Origin: CAYLUN01 sp964386865
GTDB taxonomy: Bacteria; Verrucomicrobiota; Kiritimatiellia; RFP12; UBA1067
Direction: 5' to 3'
NCBI GenBank assembly: GCA_964386865.1
Contig: CAYLUN010000023.1
Coordinates: forward strand, 4,012-68,011
DNA length: 64,000 bases
Shown here: in pieces, positions 10,601-18,800 of the stretch
How positions within the stretch are numbered: position 1 is the stretch's first letter
Layout of the letters: every line of letters begins with the position of its first letter
The notes under the pieces: model-generated
Seen by the model: the letters and a program-made list of their open reading frames with translations, nothing else
Databases searched by the model: none
What the model was told of the DNA's origin: nothing
Program-made: the position numbers and the translations under genes

Positions 10601-12705
10601 CGCTCTACGCCAAGACCGCGGGCTCGCTGCCCGGCACCGGCACCAGCCGCGTCACGGTCACCGGCGGCAGCACGCTCCTTCTCCCGACCGGCGACGGCGC
10701 CACGACGGGCTGGACCTATGACCAGATCCGCTCGCTGTACGACGCCGACACCTTCAACACAAACACCGCCACGCTCGCCATCGACACGACCCTCGCGAGC
10801 CTGGAGCACCCCGGCGACCTCGCGAAGCCTATGGCGCTGACCAAGGCTGGAACCAATTCGCTCGCGCTGCAGGGCGTCAACACCTTCAACGGCGCGCTGA
10901 CGGTCAACGGCGGCGAGGTCACCATGACCGCCTCCGGGAACCACCGGCTCGGCAACGTCACCATCGGCACCGCCTCCTTCGTCGTCTCCAACGCCGCGGC
11001 CATGCACACGTACGCGACCAACACCTTTGTCGGCAACGCGGCCGCCGAGTTCGGGCGTATGACACTCGCGGGTAACGCTGTTTGGGGTACGGTCCTGCCG
11101 ATCCAAAACACGCCCTCGCCGACCCTTTACGTCGGCTACAACGGGCGCGGCGTGCTCACCGTCCTGGACAACGCCGTGCTCACAAACAAGATCATACTCG
11201 GTTACGGCACGGGCAGCCACGGCGCCCTCTACCAGCGCGGCAACAGCCTGGTGCATAACTGGGGCGGCCAAGGCAACGACGGCAGAATCGGCGAGAGCGG
11301 GTACGGTTATTACGAACTGAGCGGCGGCACCATGACGAACAACGGCTATTTCCAGCTGGGCGTCAATCCCGCCAGCGTCGGCATCCTGTCGCAGTCCGGC
11401 GGCAGCTTCCGGATGAGCAACAAGTACGGCGGCGCGTTCGCCGTCAGCCGTGGCGGCACGGGCGTCGTCTATGTGGCCGGCGGCAAGTTCGACTCCTTCC
11501 TCGGCATCAATATCGGAGAGTTCTCCGGAAGCGGTTACGTGCGCGGCTTTGCCGAGTTCACGGTAGACGGCACCGGCGATGCGACAGTGGCCGGAAACCT
11601 CAACATCGCCGACCGTACCAACATGTTCGCGACCGTCAACCTAGACGGCGGCAGGCTCACAGCCAACACCTTCAGCAAGGGACTTCGTGCCGGTTCGCTC
11701 GCGCTCGTCAACTTCGACGGCGGAACCTTCCGCGCCCGCACGGCCGGCAACCTGTTCGGCGTCAACGCCAACGCGCCTGACGGAGTCTACGTCTATCCGG
11801 GCGGCGCGACGTTCGACTCCACCAACCTCGCGGTCACGGCTAACGCGAACCTGCTCGCGCCCGCCGGTAATGGCGTATCGGGCATCACGATCACGCCGCG
11901 CGGCGGCTACATCGGGCCTCCGTTCGTGACGATCGCGGGCGGCGGCGGCACCGGCGCGACGGCGATCGCGAGCTTCGACTCGGCCAACGGCACCGTGACC
12001 GGCGTCACCATCACCTGCCCCGGCTACGGTTACCGGACCTATCCGACCGTCACGCTCTCCGGAGGCGGCACCAACCTCCAGACCGCCGTCACCGGCGTCA
12101 CGCTCGCCCCCAACACCAGCGGCGGCCTGACCAAGCAGGGCACAAGCACACTGCTGCTCACGGGCACCAACACCTACGGCGGGGCCACCACGCTCGCGGG
12201 CGGCACGCTGAAGCCCAACAACGCGCTGGCTTTTCCCGCCACGACGACGTTCACCTTCGCGGGCGGCACGCTCGACCTGAACGGGCTGACCCTGACGAAC
12301 CTGATCAACACGTCCGGCGCCATCGCGGGTGGACTCACCAACGGCACACTCCAGACCGTGCTCTCGCCGGCCGGAGAGGGCGTTGTCGGCTCGCAGACCT
12401 TCAGCCTTGCGATCCGCTCCTCAGCCACACTGCGAGGCACCTACTTCGCCGACGTAACCGACGCTGGCGCCAGCGACCTCGTCGCCGTCCAAGGCGAGAT
12501 CAACCTGTCCAACCTCGCGCTGCAGATCGTAAACACAGACAATCTGAACCGCCACCAGCAATACACCATCCTGACCTGCGCGGGGACGCGGACCGGCACG
12601 TTCGCTTCCGACAACCTGCCGGATAGCCGTTGGCATGTGCTCTACGTGGGCGACGGCACGGTCAAGCTGGCCTTCATCGACGGCACGCTGATTAAAGTTC
12701 GCTAG
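4642..12705 (+). CDS. Giant autotransporter-associated beta-strand-repeat surface protein (2687 aa)
   Basis: A Sec signal peptide with an AxA-like site near residue 27 (CSHA-AN) begins the protein. It is followed by an N-terminal block shared with the next paralogue (FWTNNANWS, FNNSGNGRTT). The body is dozens of PATR-like units (KTGNGTLTLSGTNSFTG). A module of about 250 residues containing GLIGPWAT or GLIGLWAT occurs twice, near residues 510-763 and 1413-1663. Conserved late blocks (GALYQRG, YYELSGGTMTNNGYFQLG, PRGGYIGPPFVTIAGGGG) lie between about 2190 and 2480. The end domain (QYTILTCAGTRTGTF) closes with LIKVR. Asn, Gly, Thr and Ala dominate and Lys is rare. There is no barrel, LPXTG or PEP-CTERM motif. 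The start has a good Shine-Dalgarno (GAGGTGAG). A large extracellular stalk or adhesin is inferred. Confidence 0.9.
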   Translation: MSKRVVCLKVSFVLAASAGLFATCSHAANGVWTSAGAGSDAFWTNNANWSASPYPAGNQTALFNNSGNGRTTIDVSGLAYGVSNIVFDTFGVAPYTLGSGGPSQQALVFTNNSILRVSPTTVESQRIDATVLLGQDRTATTHTFRNDQPLGTLTLAGGMAVTNSGGTGGTKTVNVAGAGNTTISGNIVTNGYSPLTLTDTATGTLLLTGSNRVNTVNANGGAFIFSGTNWLGAVNVNAAGPLNFAGTNILAGQMTLAGTGNSVVNVTAGTLVFANGGNGNLVATQDAVINGPGDVVLSNNGGDFANNSVTLGRTLVINARLTGPSGFELYVNNSGTTNGTFVLNGINDFAQNVTFNSTHVLRVSKIGNKGSTTSNLGRGTTINVDGNNPGSALHYVGTGETTDRILNIATNFTLDHSGTGLLKFTGAHTASARVKTLTLQGSTDGIGEMASAIPVGSGTTTALAKNGTGTWLLTANHLYAGTTTVSGGTLSLTGAAGTINASTGYLLNGGTLLLDNTAAANNTNRLRDASAITLNGGTLLFSNDGGSATFLENAGALTVNLNASTVATVQAAPGQTATLRFASLSRNAGGTVNFTGEGLGLDTRNRIFITSGQAEGLIGPWATVNGTNLAAYSAANGVYAAADAAAYTDIAAYGDTIVSNDASLVRINTFGTSGDIALDSPVTRITALVQNTAYEATVATASKALQTAVVSVPAGKASVTVGAAANDGTLSPLFANGELALNNDSANDLTVNASITSSGATSTLTKYGSGSATLAAANAFTGTVAVLGGSLVLANTDALQYVTLDTPNANGIVFDSSVATHAFTVGNLTNVFTLALADNAANPVALTVGKNNAASAFAGTLTGAGSLTKTGNGTLTLSGTNSFTGGLTLAPGAGAVTATAVGALGLGPVVNDATLNLNARDVTYSGLSTSLSGAGTNNVLLGTGGNNTYLSGDYSGFTGLWNIGVNGSGGKAIMSGLDNAAATINVLSNATLFCAAATQHNATINLYGGNTGESIGQLRLDGGAVWAGPITVRGTLTDIADAYFGANTGNTGYYTGVIDDLGAGYTISIVGGGASVFSGPNTYLGPTWVKAGTLRVPNMGSVNGGASALGAPTNAAQGTVKLGRDGAGATLNYFGMGETTDRTIDLASNVGTIKLYFGGTNTWTLTADVISSGVGAKQLQLDGITNNVGVLAGVVNNTLSGHGVDLYKIGFNTWKLTRDNLFSGNVDVNQGILVITQSGSLGVSNKYVRILNGSIGNTQLHLDGSAGDIALGTNLTFYTSSAYEGALRNLAGQNSIAGNFYLQGGGGDTVVHSAAGKLTLSGQIEGDYNGARNLRLRGDGDGEVSGAIVNGSGSETVGVVRDVGTGTWTLSGSNTYTLATTASSGTLVVGGTNGSIAGPVTLSGTGTFVVANSDLLNHANRLGDAATVTLNGGTLSYSHTGGAANYSETAGPLVVNSASNVLLTSQADETQTSVLTFASLARNGSGAIDFRGTGLGVDDRNKVMFTAAPAAGLIGLWATYNSAGFAAYDDTLGVVAAGDSVFTDIPALGPYEITNNATLTARINDIGTAGPLALQGSPVSSLKSLLQNTNTASVVGMTNQTLLVSDLMIAAGKADLTLGTEQDEGLVMPLTAGGTLTLINQAESTLTLNAGVTNNTSASALVKLGLGTVKLNGRSSYTGTTLMENGTLEFGGTSTQTLGGVISGAGTLVKSGNGILTLSGGNTYTGPTTIKQGVVVAQNSAAFGSTVTGTVIEAGATLDAGGSLAVNALDMRNEVFTVSGDGVNGMGALVNNSNTQQYNAFHRITLADDVTFGGASRWDMRNTPVLTMNGFTITKVSTNFVNLSNATVYPDGAGGTGDIDVQAGSFGLDGAGTRLNGGAANTLTVRGGARLELYNVPIVTNAVPWSLILEHGSTVLATQGNGNGTVNTWGGPVTLNGAASLSANAGFSLTYPGELAGDGSVIKTGPGTVYLTGTNTYAGSTAVSNGTLYAKTAGSLPGTGTSRVTVTGGSTLLLPTGDGATTGWTYDQIRSLYDADTFNTNTATLAIDTTLASLEHPGDLAKPMALTKAGTNSLALQGVNTFNGALTVNGGEVTMTASGNHRLGNVTIGTASFVVSNAAAMHTYATNTFVGNAAAEFGRMTLAGNAVWGTVLPIQNTPSPTLYVGYNGRGVLTVLDNAVLTNKIILGYGTGSHGALYQRGNSLVHNWGGQGNDGRIGESGYGYYELSGGTMTNNGYFQLGVNPASVGILSQSGGSFRMSNKYGGAFAVSRGGTGVVYVAGGKFDSFLGINIGEFSGSGYVRGFAEFTVDGTGDATVAGNLNIADRTNMFATVNLDGGRLTANTFSKGLRAGSLALVNFDGGTFRARTAGNLFGVNANAPDGVYVYPGGATFDSTNLAVTANANLLAPAGNGVSGITITPRGGYIGPPFVTIAGGGGTGATAIASFDSANGTVTGVTITCPGYGYRTYPTVTLSGGGTNLQTAVTGVTLAPNTSGGLTKQGTSTLLLTGTNTYGGATTLAGGTLKPNNALAFPATTTFTFAGGTLDLNGLTLTNLINTSGAIAGGLTNGTLQTVLSPAGEGVVGSQTFSLAIRSSATLRGTYFADVTDAGASDLVAVQGEINLSNLALQIVNTDNLNRHQQYTILTCAGTRTGTFASDNLPDSRWHVLYVGDGTVKLAFIDGTLIKVR

Positions 12706-12789
12706 CGCCCCGCTGCGGCATATCCGCCGACTGAGCCGGCGTGGCACGCTGCCCGCGCTGGCTTTGCTTTGCGCCGCTACACGTCAGCC

Positions 12790-12818
12790 TTGACGGCGGC
12801 GTAACGGACAATTATACT
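12790..12818 (+). promoter_or_regulatory. Sigma-70-type promoter of the third giant surface protein
   Basis: TTGACG at 12790-12795, a 17-bp spacer, and TATACT at 12813-12818, close to consensus. Predicted start near 12825 with a leader of about 57 nt. The rest of the 12706-12881 gap holds only GC-rich sequence, the inverted repeat at 12834-12850, and the ribosome binding site GAGG at 12873-12876. Confidence 0.75.
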
Positions 12819-12833
12819 ATAGACTACAGTTTG

Positions 12834-12850
12834 GGTGTGTTTTAAACACC
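12834..12850. promoter_or_regulatory. Short inverted repeat just downstream of the predicted transcription start
   Basis: A near-perfect palindrome (core GTGTTT-t-AAACAC) lies about 10 nt after the predicted start. It could be an operator or a leader hairpin. No matching site was found before the second giant gene, so any regulation would be specific to this copy. Confidence 0.3.
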
Positions 12851-12881
12851 GTAAGAGTGGTTCACTACCAACGAGGTGCCT

Positions 12882-15800
12882 ATGCTTAGGATTATGTCTT
12901 GCCGTCGTCTATCGTATGCCGCGTCGGCCTTGGCCGCCGGTCTGTGCGCATCCCTGTCCCAAGCCGCAAACGGAACGTGGTACAGCACCAACAGCGTGGT
13001 CGGCAGCGCGTTTTGGACGAACTCGTACAACTGGTCGGCCCAGCCCTATCCGGCAGGCGACCAAACAGCGACCTTCAACAACAGCGGCAACGGGCGCACC
13101 ACTGTCGACGTGGCCGGCCTCACGCTCGGCTGCAAGGACATCTTCTTTGACACCGCCAACGCGGCCGCCTACACGCTCGGCAGCGGCGGAGCCAACGGTC
13201 AGGCGCTCGTGTTCACCAACAACAGCATCGTGCGCGTCGCATCGTCGGTCAACAGCAACCAGACCATCGACGCCATCACGATGCTGGGCCATGACCGCGC
13301 GGCCAGCTCCCACAATTTGCGCAACGACAAGACTCTTGCGAACGTTCTGGTTTTGGCCGGCAACGTGACCGCGACGAACAGCGGCGGCACGGCCGGCGCC
13401 AAGACCCTGATCACCCTCGGCACAGGCTCCTTCCTGATCAGCGGCAACGTCTCGCCGGGCGGCGGCTCCTCGCTCACCATCACGAACGGCACCTTCGGCC
13501 AACTGACGATGACGGGTTCGAACCGCGTCAACACCGTCATGCACGCCAACGGCGCCGTCTACCTCTCCGGCACCAACCGCATCGACACCTACAACCTGAA
13601 CACCGACCGGCCCCTCATCCTGGGCGGGACCAACATCTTCACGACCCTCAACGCCAACGGCACGCCCCTGTTCCCGGCCACGGTGACCGTCACGAACGGC
13701 GGCACGCTCGCGATCGCGAACGGCGGCGGCAATGGCATCGTCTGCTCCCAGGACACGGTCATCAACGGCCAGGGCACGATCTTCCTCAGCAGCGCTGGCG
13801 GCGAGAACTACGCCGACAACGGCGTGGCCAACGGCAAGACCTGCGTCATCAGCGCCAAACTCACCGGCCCCTACGGCTTCGAGTACTACCACACGACCTA
13901 TTTCGGCACGTTCGTCCTCAGCAACCCCTTGAACGACTTCCCCCAGAACGTGATCATCAACGCGGGAGGGCCGGGCGGCGGCACGATCAGCGTGTCGGTG
14001 ATCAACAACAGGAATGTCCCCGGAAACCTCGGGGCTGGCACAAGTTTCATTTTCGGCACCTGCAATTACGGGCGCCTGCTCTACACCGGTTCAGGAGAAA
14101 CGACCGACCGTATCATCGACATACGCACCAATGGCGTGATTGAGAGCGCCGGCACCGGCACGCTCAAGTTCACGTCGCCCGTCACCGTCAGCACCGCCGC
14201 CGGCGTCAAAACGCTCGTCCTGAGAGGTTCGACCACCGGCAGCGGCCAGTTCGCGGGCTTGCTCCGGAACGGCAGCGCCACCGCCCCCCTCGCGGTGAGC
14301 AAGGCCGGCACCGGAACCTGGTATCTCACCGCGACGAACACCTACACCTCGGCCACGGTGCTCGGCGAGGGCACGCTAGCCCTGGCCGACGTGTATGGCT
14401 CGATCCTGCTGTCGAGTTCCATCGTCATCTCGAACTCGGCCACCCTGCTCCTGGACAACACCTCGGCCAACAACACCAACCGCCTCGGTAACGCCATTCC
14501 GCTGGTCTTCAACGGCGGTACGCTGCGCCTCGCGAACACCGCCGGCAGCGCCGACTACTTGGAAGAGGTCGGGCCCGTGACCCTCAGCGCCGGCAACGCC
14601 ACTATCGCCACGACCCAAGCCGCGGCCGGCCAGACCGCAACGCTGCGCCTCGCCTCCCTCGCGCACGCCGTCGGCGGCGCCGTGGACTTCACCGGCGCAG
14701 GGCTCGGCGGCAGCGACCGCAACCGCATCTTCATCACGGGCCAGCCCGACGGGCTGATCGGCCCCTGGGCGACCGTCAACGGCAACACGCTCGCCGCCTA
14801 CAGCGCCACGCTCGGCGTCTACGCGGCCGGGCCGGTCATGCACACCGACGTCGCCGCGCGCGGCCCCTCCACCATCGTCAGCAACGACTCCAGCAACGTG
14901 CGCATCAACACCGACGGCGTCAGCGGCCCGATCGCGCTCGGCTCGGACGTCACCCGCGTAGCCTCGATCCTCCAGAACACCACCACGCCCGCCACGATCG
15001 ACACCGCGAGCAAGACGCTGCAGACCGGCGGCCTCGTGATCCCGTCGGGACGCGCCGCCGTGACCGTCGGCCAGGCCGCGGGCGACGGCGCCATTTCGGC
15101 GCTCCAGGCCAACGGCGAACTCACCCTGAACAACGACAGCGCCAACGGCCTCACCGTCAACGCGGTGATCGCCGACAACGGCGCCGCTTCTAAACTGAAC
15201 AAGGCCGGTAGCGGAACCGTCACGCTCACTGCCTCCAACACCTTCTCCGGTGACACCGGCGTGGGCGGCGGAACGCTCGTCCTAGCGAATGCCGACGCGC
15301 TCCAGAACAGCACGCTCACCACGGGCGGCACGGCTTTCGACAGCTCCGTCGCAGGCCATGCCTTCAATGTAGGCAACATCAACGGAACCCTCAACCTCGC
15401 GCTCGTCGACAACGCCGCCTCGCCCAGCGCGGTTTCCCTGACGGTGGGACAGAACGATGCGAATGGGCTGATCAACGGCACCGTCACAGGCAACGGCTCG
15501 CTCACCAAGACCGGTGCTGGCGTGTTGACGCTCACCGGCGCGAACACCTTCAACGGCGGGCTCGCGGTTCAGCAGGGCGTCGTGATCGCCAGCAACGCCA
15601 ACGCGCTCGGCGTCGGTCCCGTCGTCAGCAGCGGCACGCTCAACCTCCACGCGGGCGCCGTCACGTACTCCGGACTCGCCGCCGCGCTGACAGGCTCAGG
15701 CACTAACAATGTCGTTCTCGGCATGGGTTTTACAACCGCCGATCTGAACGGCGACTATTCGGGCTTTACCGGCGTCTGGAACATCGGAACCAACGGGATC

Positions 15801-18800
15801 GCGGGCTCCGGCCGGGCGCGGATGCGCGGCTTGGACAACGCAGCCACGACCGTTAACGTGCTGAGCAACGGAACGCTCTGGGTCGACGCCGTCGGGACGC
15901 ACACGGCCGCGCTCACCCTCTACGGCGGCGATACGGGCGAACCTTACGGCCAGCTCCGCATCGACAACGGCGCCGTCTGGGCGGGCACCGTCACCCTCGC
16001 CGGCGACATCACCACGGCCAACGACGGGCTTCTCGGCAGCGAGGCCGGCATCGGTATGATCACGGGGACCATCAGCGACCGCGACGTAACCCCGCACCTT
16101 GTCAAGAAAGTCGGCGCCCAAACGCTCGTCCTGACGAGCGAGAACACCTACAAGGGGCAGACGTGGGTCGCGAGCGGCGCGTTGCGCGCCACCTCCATAC
16201 GGAACGTCGGCGCAGCGAGCAGCGCGCTGGGCGCGCCCGCAGACGCCGGGTCGGGCACCATCAAGATCGGCAGCGGCACGACCGGCGCGACCCTGACCTA
16301 CTTCGGCATGGGTGACACCTCCGACCGCAACATCGACCTCGCGGGCACCTCTGGCGGCGCCACGCTCGACATGTCCGGTACCAACCAGCTCACGCTGACG
16401 GGGAACATGACCTTCTCCAGCCCCAGCCCCGGCACCAACAAAGTCCTCACGCTGCAAGGCTCCACGATCGGCGTCGGCGAGTTCGCCGGCGTGATCCCCA
16501 ACGCGAATGGCGGCATGCTGAGCGTGACGAAGGCCGGCACCGGCATCTGGAAGCTCTCGAACGCCAACACCTTCACCGGGGGCGTCACGCTCTCGGGCGG
16601 CACCCTGATCGCGGCCAACCCGCAGGCGCTGAGTACCGGAAGGATCACGATCCCCGGTAATGCGGCGACGCTGGTTCTCGATCACAACGGCGTCAACGAA
16701 TACACGAACTATGTCTTCATGAACAGCCTGTCGGTCGCCACGTTCGTTCTGGGTAACGGCGGCGGCACGGAGGCCGTCAGCCATTCGCTCGGCGACTTCG
16801 ATTTGGGTTCACTCACCTTGAATGTGCTGGCGGCTACGAACGTCAGCGGTGGCGTCCCCGCGCTGCTCATCCCCTCGATCAATCTCAGCGCAGGCGGCTC
16901 CGGTAGCGTGGTGATCGTTCCGACCAATACGGCGGAGGTGCGCATCGGTACCGCGGCCATTTTGCGGTCTTCGGCGGCGAAAACCCTCGCGTTGGACGGA
17001 CTCAGCCTCGGCAATGTCGTTGCCGGGCCGATCAGCAACGGCATCAACACGCTTTCGCTCACCAAGGCCAACGCCAGCACATGGACGCTCTTGGGCTCCA
17101 ATTCCTACAGCGGAGCAACCGCCATCAGCGGCGGCAAGCTCGCCTTGGCAGGCACCGACGGCACGATTTCCGGCACCAGCGCCATCACGCTCTCCGGAAA
17201 CAGCACGCTGGAACTCCAGAACAGCGAGTTGACCAACAACGCCGACCGCCTGCGCGACACGGTCGCCATCACGCTGAACGGCGGCAAGTTCGACTTCTCC
17301 CACACCGGCGGTGCGGCGCACTACACCGAGACGACCGGACCCTTAGTCATCGGCAGCTTCTCCAACATCGTGCAGACCTCACAGGCCGACGAAGGCTACA
17401 CCTCGGCGGTCTCCTTCGCCTCCATCGCCCACACGGGCGGCGGCAGGCTCGACTTCCGCGGCGCAGGCCTCGGAGATGCGGACGCCCGCAACCAGGTGCT
17501 CATCACCGCCCAGCCGGCCGGCCTGATCGGCCTCTGGGCCACGCACAACGCCACGAATTACGCGGCTTACGACGTAACCCTGGGCGTGGTTCCTGCCGGC
17601 GACGGCGTGTTCACCGACATCCCGGCCCAAGGCGAATACGAGATCGCGAACGACGCCGCGCTCAACGCCCGCATCGGCAGCGACGGCACGGCCGGCCCGC
17701 TGGCCCTCAACGGTATGCCCGTCAGCGCGCTGAGATCGCTGATGCAGAACTGGAACGTCGCCTCGACCATCGGCATGACCAACCAGACGCTGCAGGTCGC
17801 TGACGTCATGATTGACACGGGCAAGGCGGACCTCACGCTCGGGACGCAGGTTAACGAGGGCTTGGTCATGCCGCCGGCAGCCGGCGGCGGGCTCACGCTG
17901 ATCAACCAGTCGGCCAGCCTCCTCACGGTCAACGCCGCCGTCACCAACAACACATCGGCCTCCTCGGTCGCCAAGTATGGGCCGGGCACCGTTAAACTCG
18001 CGGGCCACAGCAGCTACAGCGGCACCACGCTTATCGACGAGGGCGTCCTCGAGTTCGGCGGCGTGTCTCTCAGCCGCCTGCCCGGCGCCATCGGCGGTTC
18101 CGGCACGCTCACCAAGAGCGGCACAAACCTGCTGCACCTGCTCGGCGCGAACGCCTACACGGGGCCGACCTTTATCAACGAAGGCGTCCTCCGCCCCGAC
18201 AAGGATAGCACGTTCGGCCCAGTCTCAGGCGGAGGTGTGACGATCGCCAGCGGCGCCACCCTCGACCTCGGCTGCGATGGTTCCGTCGGCGGCACGCGCG
18301 GGGCAGACGCGCTCAATCTGGGCGCCCGCCTCTTCACAATCAGCGGCCACGGCGTCAACGGCGCCGGTGCGGTCGTCAACAACTCCGGCCAGAACCAGAT
18401 GTACGCGCTCTACCAGGCATCCCTGGCCGGCGACACGACGTTCGGCGGCAACAGGCGCTGGGATTTCCGCAACGCCGCGGGCGTCCTCTACATGAACGAC
18501 AACACCCTGTTCAAAACCGGCATCAATGAGTTCTGTATCATCACCACGACGGTCCACCCCGGCGCCGGACACTTCGTCGTCAACCAGGGCCTGATGCGCT
18601 TCGAGTCGACCAGCACGCTTAACGGAAGCGCCGCCAACACGGTCACGGTCAACAACGGCGCGACGCTCGAAATGTACAACCTCTTCCCGGCTGTGCCGCC
18701 GTACACAGCCATCCTGAACGAGCACGCCCAGTTCCGCGGCTCCAGCGGGGGTAACACGGCTACCAACGTGAATGTCTGGGGCGGGAGCATCACGCTGAAC

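Noticed and set aside
9637..11271. Antisense frame of 544 codons in the second giant gene (similar ones at 5668-7104, 15696-16784 and 18225-19619)
   Set aside because: Same GC-rich shadow effect; low-complexity Arg/Gly/Ala/Val sequence with no family motif.
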